Shown piece by piece: positions 1-11,888 of a stretch of 64,000 nucleotides of DNA (the stretch's first letter is position 1; each line of letters opens with the position of its first letter). Below the pieces are notes generated by a model. It had not been told where the DNA came from. It made no database searches and worked only from the letters and a program-made list of their open reading frames with translations. A program made the position numbers and the translations under genes. This DNA comes from Actinomycetes bacterium (lineage in GTDB: Bacteria > Actinomycetota > Acidimicrobiia > Acidimicrobiales > RAAP-2): the NCBI GenBank assembly GCA_021778895.1, contig JAJYBR010000003.1:124001-188000 (forward strand), given 5' to 3'.

Positions 1-2782
<2,782 letters not shown>

Positions 2783-2786
<4 letters not shown>

Positions 2787-4147
2787 GACACGTGGAAGGA
2801 CTTGACGTTGGTGAACTCGCGAACGCCCCAGACCGACAGCTCGCGCCCGAACCCCGAGTTCTTGGTACCACCAAAGGGCAGCTCGGGCATGGAGGCGACG
2901 ATGCCATTGGCGAAGACGACGCCGCACTCGAGCTCCGCGATCGCGCGGTCGATCTCGGCGTCGTCGGTGGACCAGATCGTCCCACCCAGTCCCCACGGCG
3001 AGTCGTTGGCGACCGCGATGGCGTGCTCCAGGTCGTCGGCGACGCTCACGGTCGCGACCGGGCCGAAGAGCTCCTCGCAGCCAGCCCGCGAGTCGGCCGG
3101 GACATCGCTCAGCACCGTGGGCGCGTAGAAGAACCCCGGCCGGTCCAGGACCGCGCCGCCGGTGCGCACGACCGCGCCCGCGGCGACCGATGAGGCGACC
3201 TGCTGCGCCAATTGGTCGAGCTGGGGGCGCGAGACCAGCGGACCGAGCTCGACCTCCGGATCCATCGGGTCACCCGTGCGCACGGCCGCCATCGCCGCCG
3301 CGAAGCGGTCGACGAACTCGTCGGCGCGCTCGCGCACGACGATGAAGCGCTTGGCTGCGATGCAGGCCTGCCCGTTGTTCTGGATACGCCCGACGACCGC
3401 CTGGTTGACCGCCAGGTCGAGGTCGGCGTGCCCGGCCACGATGAAGGGGTCCGATCCGCCGAGCTCCAGCACGCACTTCTTCAAGTGGGCGCCGGCCAGG
3501 CTGGCGACCGAGCGGCCGGCCCGCTCCGAGCCGGTGAGCGTGACGCCGGCCACGCGAGGGTCGCCGATCAGCGCGGCGACGGTGTCGACCTCCACGAAGA
3601 GGTTCGTCAGCACGCCCGTGGGGAATCCGGCGCGCTTGAAGAGGTCCTCGAGGAACAGCGCGCTGGTGGGGACGTTGGGCGCGTGCTTGAGGAGCACCAC
3701 GTTGCCGGCCATGATCGTCGGGACGCCGAAGCGCACGACCTGCCAGAGGGGGAAGTTCCAGGGCATGATGGCCAGGATCGGCCCGAGGGGGTCGAAGCGG
3801 ACCCCGCTGCGGCGTCCGCCGGCCTCGACCGCCTCGGGGGCGAGGAAGCGCGCGGCGTTCTCCGCGAAGTAGCGCATCGCCAGGGCGCACTTGGACGCCT
3901 CGCCCTTAGCGGCCGCGAAGGTCTTGCCCATCTCGCGCGTGAGCATCTCGCCGATCACGGGGATCTCGCTCTCGATGAGCTCGGCGGCGCGGGTCATGAC
4001 GAGGGCGCGGTCCGCGATCGGCGTGGCGCGCCAGGTCCCGAAGGCGGCCCCGGCGGTCTCCAGGCGCTCCTCGAGCTCGGCCGCAGTGGTGACGGGGTAC
4101 TCGGCGAGGATCTCGCCCGTGGCCGGGTTGGTGGAGATGAAAGGCAT
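2783..4147 (-). CDS. NAD(P)-dependent aldehyde dehydrogenase, succinate-semialdehyde (GabD/Sad) type
   Basis: This 454-aa aldehyde dehydrogenase is of the compact length seen in Sad/GabD1 succinate-semialdehyde dehydrogenases. It has the NAD-binding PWNFPLW motif (N131), the general-base glutamate E228 in LELGGSDPF, the catalytic cysteine C262 in NNGQACIA, and a C-terminal PFGGTKNSGFGREL. Succinate semialdehyde to succinate is the best guess and would complete the GABA branch of the polyamine pathway at 11.9-22.4 kb, but the specificity is inferred. It is first in a run with the cysteine desulfurase (ATGA overlap) and follows a strong hairpin that separates it from yceI. The ATG at 4147 is directly before FISTNPATG, the normal N-terminus. 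Confidence 0.88.
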
Positions 4148-4190
4148 GGGACAAGTCTGCCAGGCGCCCGAGCAGCCACCGTTTCGCTCC

Positions 4191-4238
4191 CGAACGCCAC
4201 GAAGGGCGGGGCGTGCGCCCCGCCCTTCGTGGCGTTCG
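4191..4238. terminator. Perfect 22-bp stem-loop between yceI and the aldehyde dehydrogenase
   Basis: The arms at 4191-4212 and 4217-4238 are perfectly complementary over 22 bp and enclose a GTGC loop. No T-tract follows on either strand, as is common for actinobacterial hairpin terminators. It lies just after yceI on the minus strand, so it most likely ends that transcript. Confidence 0.75.
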
Positions 4239-4250
4239 GTGCTGGCCAGG

Positions 4251-4823
4251 TCAGTCCTGCTTGGTGGCCTCCACCGACAGCTCCAGGGTCACGCGGTTGC
4301 CCACGACGAGGCTGCCGTTCTCGAGAGCGGCGTCCCACTTGACGTCGAAGTCGCGCCGGTCGATGGTGGCAGTCGCCTCGAAGCCGGCCACCGTCACGCC
4401 CGCGGCCATGCCGGGGTTGGTGCCCAAGTACTCGAGGTCGAAGGTCACCGACTTGGTGATGCCGCGAATGGTCAGGTCGGCCACGAGCTCGAAGTCGTTC
4501 CCGCCCTTGGAGGTCAGGCGCGTCGACTTCAGGGTGAACTGGGGGTGGTTCTCCAGGTCGAGGAAGTCCGCGCTGCGCACGTGGTTGTCGCGCATCTCGT
4601 TGTTGGTCGTGATGCTGGCGGCCTCGACTGTCGCCTCGACGGACGTCGTCTCGAGCGTCTCGCCGACGGTGATCGTCCCGGCGAACTGCGTGAAGTTCCC
4701 GCGGACCTTCGCAGCGACGAGGTGACGGGCGACGAAGCCGATCGACGAGTGGACGGCGTCGACGGTGTAGGTACCGGGCTCGGGAAGGTTCACGTTGCGA
4801 ACTTCCGCTGCGGTGCTGGTCAT
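4251..4823 (-). CDS. YceI-family lipocalin-like protein
   Basis: This 190-aa protein matches the YceI family of isoprenoid-binding beta-barrel proteins. It has the N-terminal YTVDAVHSSIGFVARHL, the central SADFLDLENHPQ, and DLTIRGITKSV followed by DRRDF near the C-terminus. There is no signal peptide, so it appears cytoplasmic, as in many actinobacterial members. The start ATG at 4823 is preceded by AAGGAG. A promoter with TTGACG and TATACT separated by 18 bp lies upstream in an AT-rich gap shared with a divergent MarR regulator, which is a likely controller. The exact ligand is unknown. Confidence 0.9.
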   Translation of the reverse strand: MTSTAAEVRNVNLPEPGTYTVDAVHSSIGFVARHLVAAKVRGNFTQFAGTITVGETLETTSVEATVEAASITTNNEMRDNHVRSADFLDLENHPQFTLKSTRLTSKGGNDFELVADLTIRGITKSVTFDLEYLGTNPGMAAGVTVAGFEATATIDRRDFDVKWDAALENGSLVVGNRVTLELSVEATKQD

Positions 4824-4852
4824 GGTTGCTCCTTGTTGTCTGAGTGATTCCC

Positions 4853-4917
4853 AGTATACTTGCTTTGCAAACTACTCGTCAAGCAATAGTTGCAAAAGAT
4901 TTTACTGTTGCTACAAT
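4853..4917. promoter_or_regulatory. Divergent promoter region yceI / marR with TTGCAA motifs
   Basis: For yceI (minus strand) the -10 TATACT reads from 4858 to 4853 and the -35 TTGACG from 4882 to 4877, with an 18-bp spacer. For the MarR gene (plus strand) there is a TTGCAA at 4890-4895 and a -10 TACAAT at 4912-4917, six bases before the GTG start. Two TTGCAA palindromes (4865-4870 and 4890-4895) lie inside the two promoters and are candidate regulator half-sites. The region is strikingly AT-rich for this genome. Confidence 0.7.
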
Positions 4918-4923
4918 AGATAT

Positions 4924-5376
4924 GTGACAACGGACCTTGGATCGTGCGCCCGCGACGAGCGCGTCGTGCTCTTCGCCCTCCTGTGGGAGACGACGGCCCG
5001 CCTGGCCCGGGACCTGGACCTCGAGATGGAGGCGCGCGGAGCCGTGCCTCTGGCCTGGTTCGAAGTCATGCTGCGCCTCGAGGAGGCCGAGGAGGGACAT
5101 CTGCGGATGACCGAGGTCGCCGACGCGATCGTCCACTCCTCGGGCGGCACCACGCGACTCGTCGACCGCCTCGAGGAGGCGGGACTCGTCGCGCGCCAGC
5201 TGTGCCCGTCCGACCGCCGGGCCATCCACGTGGCCCTCACGGATGCGGGGCGTGAACGCCTCGCCCAGTCCAAGGTCGTCCACATCGAGATCCTCGACTC
5301 GCGGCTCGCCCAGCGTCTCGACGCCGCCCAGCGCGCCCAGCTGCTTCAGCTGCTGGGCACGCTCAACGCGAGCTGA
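4924..5376 (+). CDS. MarR-family transcriptional regulator
   Basis: This 150-aa winged-helix protein shows the MarR recognition region (LRMTEVADAIVHSSGGTT), the wing SDRRAIHVALTDAGR and a C-terminal dimerisation helix. The GTG at 4924 is chosen because TACAAT stands exactly six bases upstream, giving a leaderless transcript; longer readings upstream run through the AT-rich promoter. It is divergent from yceI and probably represses both genes. Its 3' end overlaps the last 14 bases of ileS, which is convergent. The inducing ligand cannot be deduced. Confidence 0.88.
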   Translation: MTTDLGSCARDERVVLFALLWETTARLARDLDLEMEARGAVPLAWFEVMLRLEEAEEGHLRMTEVADAIVHSSGGTTRLVDRLEEAGLVARQLCPSDRRAIHVALTDAGRERLAQSKVVHIEILDSRLAQRLDAAQRAQLLQLLGTLNAS

Positions 5377-8300
5377 CGCGCAGCCAGACCCGCGCGTCAC
5401 GACCGTCCAGGTCCAGCGCGAACCCCTCGCCCTCGCCCGCACCGTCGTGCACCGCCGTCGCGAGCACCTCACGGGCCAGCACGGGCCAGTCCTCGGCGAT
5501 GTCGGAGAGCCCGGTCACCCACAGCTCGATGCGGTCGGCGATGTCGAACCCCTGACCCTTGCGCAGGTCCTGCACCTGGCGCACGACGTCGCGCAACAGC
5601 CCGCGGCGGCGCAGGTCGTCGTCGATCTCGAGGTCCAGTGCCACCACCGCGGTCCCGTCGCGCGACACCGCGAAGCCTCCCTGGCTGCGCACCCGCAGCT
5701 CGAGCTCCTCGAGCCCCAGATCGACGGTCGTGCCAGCGAGGGCGACGCTGATGCGCCCGCCGGACTCCAAGACGTCAGCGGCCGCCGTGGTGTCGATCCG
5801 GGCGAGAGCGCCGCGCAACTCCTTGACGGCGTCGCCCAGTCGGGGCCCCAAGACGGCGAACCGCGGCACCAGCTCGAAGGTCAGGACATCGCCGGGATCG
5901 GGTCGGAACTCGAGGAGATCGACGTTCAGCTCGTCCTCCACAACACCCGCGGGGGGCCGTGCCGCGTCGACGGGCAGGAAGACGAGCGCGCGGCGCAGCG
6001 GCTGGCGCACCTTCACTCCTGCTTCGGCCCGGCCCGCGCGACCGAGCGACGTGAGGTGGCGCGCCATCGACATCTCGGCCTCCAGCACGGGGTCCACGTC
6101 GTGGATCGCACCCGGCCAGTCCTGGAGGTGCACCGAGTCCTCGGCCGGAACGTCGTTGACCAGGTGGTAGAGACGGTCGGCCAGGAAGGGCGTGACCGGG
6201 GCGAGCAGCAAGGCGAGACGCTGGAGCACCTCGAGCATCGTCGCGTGAGCCGCCAGCGAGTCGCTGCGCGGGGCGCTGGCGTCGGTGCGCCAGAAGCGGC
6301 GGCGGCTCCGGCGCACGTACCAGTTCGACAGGTCGTCGACGAAGGCGCGCAGGGCGTCGGTCCCGGGCAGCGGCTCGTAGCCGTCGAGCGCCGTGGTCAA
6401 AGTCGCGGTGAGCCCCTCGAGGCGCGAGAGGATCCAGCGGTCCAGGGCGGGACGCTCGGCCGCGGGCGGGATTTCGGGGTCGGCGGGGTCGAAGGCGTTG
6501 AGCGAGGCGTAGGTCGTGAAGAAGCTAACCGTGTTCCACAGCGTGCCCAGCATCTCGCGCATCGCCAGGTCGATGGCCTCGAGGCTGGCCCGCGTCGACG
6601 TCCACGGCGACCCCTGGGAGAACATCCACCACCGCAGCGCATCGGCGCCCCGCGTGCTCAGCACCGTCCAGGGGTCGATGACGTTGCCCACCGACTTGCT
6701 CATCTTGCGCCCCTGGGCGTCCACGATGTGGCCCAGGCACAGGACGTGGCGGTACGGGCTGTGGCCGAACACCAACGTGTTGACCGCGAGGAGCGAGTAG
6801 AACCAGCCCCGCGTCTGGTCAATCGCCTCGGCGACGAGGTCGGCCGGGAACTGGCGCGCCTCGGTCGAGCCGGGCGCCAGCGGGTAGCCCACCTGCGCCG
6901 AGGGCATGGCGCCCGAGTCGAACCAGGCGTCGATCACGGGCTCGACGCGCTGCGCGAGCTCCCCGCAGCTCGGGCAGGCGAAGGTGACCTCGTCGATGTC
7001 GGGACGGTGGGGCTCGATCGTGTCCGGGTCGCGGCCCGCGAGCTCGCCGAGCTCGGCGCGCGAGCCCACGCACGTCACGTGGCCCTGGCCGCAACGCCAC
7101 ACCGGCAGGGGCGTTCCCCAGAAGCGGTCGCGCGACAGCGCCCAGTCGACGTTGTTGGCCAGCCACTCGCCGAAGCGCCCGTCGCGGATGTGCGCCGGGT
7201 GCCAGTCCACCTGGCTGTTCTCGAACATCATGAGGTCCTTGAGCCGGGTGGTCGCGATGTACCAGCTGGGCTTGCCCCAGTAGATGAGGATGGTCCCGCA
7301 GCGCCAGCAGTGCGGCAGCGCGTGGACGTAGTCCTCCCGGCGCACCAGCAGGCCGCGGCGCTCGAGCTCGTCGTTGATGTCGTGGTTGGCCTCGCGCACG
7401 GGGCGACCGGCCAGCCAGCCGGCCGCGGCGGTGAACGTGCCGTCGGGGCCGACGGGGTTCACCGTCGGCAGGCCGTGCTCGCGCGCGACGACGCGGTCGA
7501 TCTCACCGAAGGCGGGAGCCTGGTGCACCAGGCCCGTCCCCTCCTCGGTGGTGACGTAGGACGCCGCCACGACGTAGCACGCGTCGACGCCCTCGGGCAG
7601 CGCCACGACGTCGAAGGGACGGCGGTAGTGCAAGCCCACGAGGGCCGCACCGGGCAGGGTCTCGGTCACCTCGACGTCCCCCAGGACGGCCTCGACCAGG
7701 TCCGCGGCCAGCACCTGCCCGTCGACCACGGCGTAGGTGATCTCGGGGTTGACGGCCACGGCGACGTTGGACGGGAGCGTCCACGGCGTGGTCGTCCACA
7801 CGAGCAGCGAGCGCACCGTGCTGAGCCCGTGCTCGGCCGCGTCAGTCACCTCGAGGCGCACGGTCGCGCTCTCGTCCACCTCGTCGCGATAGACGTCGGG
7901 CTGTCCGAGCTCGTGGCTGGACAGCGCGGTGCCGCAGCGGGGGCAGTAGGGCACGACCTTCAAGTCCTCGTAGAGGAGTTCCCGGTCGAACAGCTGGCGC
8001 AGCTGCCACCACACCGAGTCCACGTAGCTCGGGTTGAAGGTGAAGTAGGCGTGCTCCATGTCGGTCCAGTAGCCGATGCGCTCGGTCAGGCGCTCGAACT
8101 CGCCCACGTAGGTCATCACCGACGCGCGGCACTGGCGCACGAACTCGGCGACACCGATCTTCTCGACGATGTCGCGCTTGCCGCTGATCCCGAGCTGCTT
8201 CTCCACTTGCACCTCGACGGGTAGCCCGTGGGTGTCCCATCCGGCCCGCCGGTCGACACGCCGTCCCCGCATGGTCTGGTACCGGCAGAACAGGTCCTTG

Positions 8301-8491
8301 TACACCCGGGCCCAGACGTGGTGGAGGCCCGGCATGCCGTTGGCGGTCGGCGGACCCTCGTAGAACACCCAGGGATCCGCACTCGCGCGCTGCTCCATCG
8401 AGCGCGCGAAGACGTCGTGCTCCTTCCAGCGCGCCAACTGATCCTCTTCCAGCGACGCGAAATCCAGCTCAGCGCTGACCGGCTCGAACAC
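5363..8491 (-). CDS. ileS: Isoleucyl-tRNA synthetase (type 2)
   Basis: This 1042-aa class I aminoacyl-tRNA synthetase charges tRNA-Ile. The HIGH equivalent is GLHHVWAR near residue 62, followed by a large CP1 editing domain, and the KMSKS loop is present in GRKMSKSVGN. The length and the internal cysteine pairs (CPRCG, CWRCG, CPSCG) are those of the eukaryote-like type 2 enzymes found in actinobacteria, which are often mupirocin-insensitive. I chose the GTG at 8491 because GGAGGG lies six bases upstream and a TACCAT -10 lies at 8521-8516; a longer reading from 8515 would start inside that leader. No T-box motif is visible upstream. The last 14 bases overlap the convergent MarR gene. Confidence 0.96.
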   Translation of the reverse strand: MFEPVSAELDFASLEEDQLARWKEHDVFARSMEQRASADPWVFYEGPPTANGMPGLHHVWARVYKDLFCRYQTMRGRRVDRRAGWDTHGLPVEVQVEKQLGISGKRDIVEKIGVAEFVRQCRASVMTYVGEFERLTERIGYWTDMEHAYFTFNPSYVDSVWWQLRQLFDRELLYEDLKVVPYCPRCGTALSSHELGQPDVYRDEVDESATVRLEVTDAAEHGLSTVRSLLVWTTTPWTLPSNVAVAVNPEITYAVVDGQVLAADLVEAVLGDVEVTETLPGAALVGLHYRRPFDVVALPEGVDACYVVAASYVTTEEGTGLVHQAPAFGEIDRVVAREHGLPTVNPVGPDGTFTAAAGWLAGRPVREANHDINDELERRGLLVRREDYVHALPHCWRCGTILIYWGKPSWYIATTRLKDLMMFENSQVDWHPAHIRDGRFGEWLANNVDWALSRDRFWGTPLPVWRCGQGHVTCVGSRAELGELAGRDPDTIEPHRPDIDEVTFACPSCGELAQRVEPVIDAWFDSGAMPSAQVGYPLAPGSTEARQFPADLVAEAIDQTRGWFYSLLAVNTLVFGHSPYRHVLCLGHIVDAQGRKMSKSVGNVIDPWTVLSTRGADALRWWMFSQGSPWTSTRASLEAIDLAMREMLGTLWNTVSFFTTYASLNAFDPADPEIPPAAERPALDRWILSRLEGLTATLTTALDGYEPLPGTDALRAFVDDLSNWYVRRSRRRFWRTDASAPRSDSLAAHATMLEVLQRLALLLAPVTPFLADRLYHLVNDVPAEDSVHLQDWPGAIHDVDPVLEAEMSMARHLTSLGRAGRAEAGVKVRQPLRRALVFLPVDAARPPAGVVEDELNVDLLEFRPDPGDVLTFELVPRFAVLGPRLGDAVKELRGALARIDTTAAADVLESGGRISVALAGTTVDLGLEELELRVRSQGGFAVSRDGTAVVALDLEIDDDLRRRGLLRDVVRQVQDLRKGQGFDIADRIELWVTGLSDIAEDWPVLAREVLATAVHDGAGEGEGFALDLDGRDARVWLRVSSR

Positions 8492-8575
8492 CTTGACCCT
8501 CCGCAAACAGTTCACCCATGGTACTCAGCGACCTCCGACGCCTCACTGGGGCACCTGGGCCCTGGTCTGGCCCTC

Positions 8576-9259
8576 CTAGGCGAGGGTCGACGGTCCCGCC
8601 GGCGCGAAGCGCTGGTCGAGCCAGGTCGACGAGAGATCGACCAGGGAGTCGAGCCGCAAGTCGGCCAATGCGAAAGGGGCCTGGTTGCGCTCGGCGGCCA
8701 CCGGCACCGCGACGACCGCCATCCGGGCGGCCTTGGCCGCGATCACGCCCGCGGCCGAGTCTTCGAGGACGAGGCAGACCGGCGGGTCGACGTCGAGGTC
8801 GCTGGCCGCGCTGAGGAACACGCCCGGATGCGGCTTGCCGAAGGGCTCGTCCTCGGCCGACCGGATCACCGCGAAGCGGTCCCGCAGGTCGAAGTGGTCG
8901 AGCACCCTCTCGATCAGCGCCATCGGTGTCGAGCTGGCCAGGGCGATCGGTCCGCGCTCGCTGGCCAGGTCGAGGGCCCGCTCGGCGCCGGGCAGCATGC
9001 GGCCGCTCTGCTCGACCAGGTCGCCCACGCGGGTCAGCAGCTGGGCCACCACGTCATCGAGGGCCGGCGGCGACCACGGGTAGCGGCCGTGCCAGTAGCG
9101 CACGACCTCCTCCACGAACATGCCCTTGGTGGCACGGTCCTCGTGCTCGGTCACCGGGACGCCCCGCGCACCCAGGATCTCGACCTCCGCCCGGTGCCAC
9201 AGGGTCTCGGAGTCCACGAGGAGCCCGTCGAGGTCGAAGATGGTGGCCCGCAGCGTCAT
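8576..9259 (-). CDS. HAD-superfamily hydrolase, beta-phosphoglucomutase/YqaB-like
   Basis: This 227-aa protein has the HAD motif I FDLDGLLVDSE (nucleophile D9, acid/base D11), motif II LASSTP, and motifs III/IV in KPHPGVFL and LVLEDSAAG. The alpha-helical cap between residues 20 and 85 is subtype C1, as in sugar-phosphate phosphatases and phosphomutases. The substrate is unknown; 2-deoxyglucose-6-phosphate or similar sugar phosphates are plausible. It is upstream of ileS on the same strand with an 84-bp gap. It is divergent from a GNAT gene with only 33 bp between the starts, where a CAGAGT hexamer stands six bases before this ATG. Confidence 0.87.
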   Translation of the reverse strand: MTLRATIFDLDGLLVDSETLWHRAEVEILGARGVPVTEHEDRATKGMFVEEVVRYWHGRYPWSPPALDDVVAQLLTRVGDLVEQSGRMLPGAERALDLASERGPIALASSTPMALIERVLDHFDLRDRFAVIRSAEDEPFGKPHPGVFLSAASDLDVDPPVCLVLEDSAAGVIAAKAARMAVVAVPVAAERNQAPFALADLRLDSLVDLSSTWLDQRFAPAGPSTLA

Positions 9260-9292
9260 CCGCCCACTCTGGCACAGGCCTACCGTGAGACC

Positions 9293-10167
9293 GTGGCGCA
9301 GGTGGCGCGAGCTCGACGAGAGGACCTGGTGGAAGTGGCCTCGCGCGTCGCCACCACGTTCGCCACGGCGGCCGAGAACCTCGCCCACGTGGACGCCGCG
9401 ATCGACACCGCACGCGTCATCCAGGCCCTCGACGGCGCTCACGTCTGGGTCGCCCGGCGCGACGGTGCCATCGTCGGGCACCTCACCGCCTCCCTCGTCC
9501 CCAGAGGATCGCGCACGGAGGCCTGGATCAGTCCCGACGCCTGGTCCTGCGACGACGTCGACGACCTCGCGACCCTGTACGCGGGCGCGGCCCCCGAGTG
9601 GCTCGCCGACGGGGTGCGCGACCACGTGGCGTGGTCCTTCGACGTCCCGGACTGGACCGAGGCGTGGGCCGAGCTCGGATTCGCCCGCGAGCTGCGCCGC
9701 GGTGCGCGCGCGGCGCCGCTCTCACCCGTCGAGGCGCCCGCGGGCTACCGCCTGCGGCGCGCGCGCTGGGACCCGGAGGAGGCTGCGCGACTCTCCGCGC
9801 TGGTCGACGAGGCCGAGGAGTCCGCACCGGTCTTTCGGCCTCCCGCGGACGATGACGACGACACCGAGGCGCCCGGGCACTGGTACGTCGCCGAGAGCCG
9901 GGGCCGCGTCGTCGCCCAGTGCCTGGCGATCGAGTACCCCCGCACCCTGGGCATCCCCCCCGGAACGGTGCACCTGAGCGCGCTGGCGGTCGCAGCGCCG
10001 CACCGGCGACGCGGGCTGGCTCGCTCCCTTGTCGCCTACGCGGCCCGGCGCGAGCACGCCGCCGTCCTCGACGCGACGTGGCGCACCGCGAATCGCCCGG
10101 CCCACCGCTTCTGGGTCGAGGCCGGCTTCGTCCCCGTCGCCGTCGGCCTGCGTCGCCGGATCCCGGC

Positions 10168-10171
<4 letters not shown>
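9293..10171 (+). CDS. Tandem-GNAT acetyltransferase
   Basis: This 292-aa protein carries two GNAT folds. The N-terminal one is degenerate. The C-terminal one has the beta4 strand VHLSALAVAAPHRRRGLARSLV, whose RRRGLA supplies the acetyl-CoA pyrophosphate loop, followed by RFWVEAGF typical of N-acetyltransferases. GTG at 9293 is preferred because TACCGT ends exactly six bases upstream, matching the leaderless promoters elsewhere in the window. The stop overlaps that of the convergent glutathione peroxidase gene in a shared CTAG. The acetyl acceptor is unknown. Confidence 0.8.
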
Positions 10172-10650
<479 letters not shown>

Positions 10651-10706
10651 GGGGGGACGTTAGCGGGAGCGGCCGACGCCCGCGCGGGCCGCCGTAGGCT
10701 TCCGGC

Positions 10707-11648
10707 GTGCTCGCCGCCGTGATCACCGAGGGTCGACTCGAGATCGCCGAGCGCCCCGAGCCCGCGCCGGGCCCCGGTGAGGTGCGCGTCCGGGTCGCCG
10801 CGGCCGGCCTCAACGCGGCCGACCTCCTCCAGCTGGCCGGACACTACCCCGCCCCCGCCGGCTGGCCACCCGACATCCCGGGCCTCGAGCTCGCCGGCAC
10901 CGTCGACGCGACGGGACCGGGCGCCGAGGGTTGGCGGGGCCGTCGCGTGTGCGCGATCGTGGGCGGTGGCGGCCAGGCCACCGCGGCCCTGGTCCCGGCC
11001 GCCCATCTCCTCGCCGTGCCCGAGGGTGCGGACCTGCGCGCCGCGGGCGCCTTCGCCGAGGCGTTCGTCACGGCCCACGACGCCCTCGTGTCCCAGGCGG
11101 GGCTGCGCCGCGGTGAGCGCCTGGTCGTCACCGGGGCCGCGGGCGGTGTGGGAACCGCGGCCGTGCAGATCGGCGCGATGCTGGGGGCGCACCCGATCGC
11201 CGTGACGCGCTCGCGCGCGCACCACGACGCGCTGCGTGCGCTGGGTGCCGCCGAGACGATCCTCGCCGACGAGCTCGCCGACATCGCCCCGGTCGACGTC
11301 GTGCTCGAGCTGGTCGGGGCGGCCACCGCGGCCACCTCCCTCGGCCGGCTCGGCCTGCACGGTCGCTTGGTGGTGATCGGCGTGGGCGGCGGCTCCCGGA
11401 TCGAGGTCGACCTGCTCGCGGTCATGCAGAAGCGCCTGCACGTCACCGGATCCACGCTGCGCTCGCGCTCGCACGACGAGAAGGCCGAGGCCGTTCGCGC
11501 GGCGGCGACCGATCTCGGGGGCCCCTGGTCGCGAGGCGAGCTCCAGGTCCCCGTCGCCGACGGATTCCCCCTCGCCGAAGCGGCTCGTGCCTACGAGGCG
11601 TTCTGCCAGCCCGGCCGCTTCGGGCACATCGTCGTGGAGATGCCCTGA
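10707..11648 (+). CDS. Zinc-independent MDR-family NAD(P)H:quinone oxidoreductase
   Basis: This 313-aa medium-chain reductase shows the N-terminal GroES-like domain (EVRVRVAAAGLNAADLLQ) and the nucleotide-binding TGAAGGVGTAAVQIG near residue 150. It lacks the structural and catalytic zinc cysteines of true alcohol dehydrogenases. It belongs to the quinone oxidoreductase/PIG3 group and probably reduces quinones or enones. GTG 10707 has TAGGCT exactly six bases upstream. Its stop TGA overlaps the CTG start of the following DUF5522 gene as CTGA, so the two are probably co-translated. Confidence 0.9.
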   Translation: MLAAVITEGRLEIAERPEPAPGPGEVRVRVAAAGLNAADLLQLAGHYPAPAGWPPDIPGLELAGTVDATGPGAEGWRGRRVCAIVGGGGQATAALVPAAHLLAVPEGADLRAAGAFAEAFVTAHDALVSQAGLRRGERLVVTGAAGGVGTAAVQIGAMLGAHPIAVTRSRAHHDALRALGAAETILADELADIAPVDVVLELVGAATAATSLGRLGLHGRLVVIGVGGGSRIEVDLLAVMQKRLHVTGSTLRSRSHDEKAEAVRAAATDLGGPWSRGELQVPVADGFPLAEAARAYEAFCQPGRFGHIVVEMP

Positions 11649-11848
11649 GCGGCGCGGACGGCCCGACCGGGGCCCGCGACGCCCGCATCCGTGCGGCGCA
11701 CGCCGAAGCCGTCGCGCGGGGCGCGTCGACCTACCGCGACCCCGACACGGGTTTTCGCGTCTTCACGAGCTCCTGGCTCGAGGCTCGCGGAACCTGCTGT
11801 GAGCAGGGGTGCCGCCACTGCCCCTACGGCACTACCGCAGCCCGATGA
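11645..11848 (+). CDS. DUF5522-type small cysteine-rich protein with a CTG start
   Basis: This 67-codon frame encodes YRDPDTGFRVFTSSW and RGTCCEQGCRHCPYG, the signature of the DUF5522 family. The CC...C..C cluster suggests metal or Fe-S binding; the function is unknown. No ATG, GTG or TTG exists in frame between the preceding 60 codons and the conserved core. The only suitable initiator is CTG at 11645-11647, which overlaps the stop of the upstream oxidoreductase as CTGA, exactly like the ATGA/GTGA couplings elsewhere here. It would give MSGADGPTGARDAR, a normal N-terminus for the family. A hairpin follows at 11856. The alternative is a gene that has lost its start codon. Confidence 0.72.
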   Translation: MSGADGPTGARDARIRAAHAEAVARGASTYRDPDTGFRVFTSSWLEARGTCCEQGCRHCPYGTTAAR

Positions 11849-11855
11849 GAGCGTC

Positions 11856-11880
11856 GGCGCCCCGGGACTCCCGGGGCGCC
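11856..11880. terminator. Bidirectional hairpin between DUF5522 gene and ald
   Basis: The 11-bp arms GGCGCCCCGGG (11856-11866) and CCCGGGGCGCC (11870-11880) enclose a 3-nt loop. It lies between the ends of two convergent genes, so it probably terminates both. No T-tract is present. Confidence 0.75.
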
Positions 11881-11888
11881 GCCGCGTC

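Noticed and set aside
5243..8224. 993-aa open frame on the plus strand opposite ileS
   Set aside because: It is antisense to an unmistakable isoleucyl-tRNA synthetase; its product is Arg/Gly/His-rich without any domain, which is typical of frame opening in high-GC DNA.
8492..8575. T-box riboswitch upstream of ileS
   Set aside because: Actinobacterial ileS genes often have one, but no GGTGG-type antiterminator core or specifier stem is visible in this 84-bp gap.
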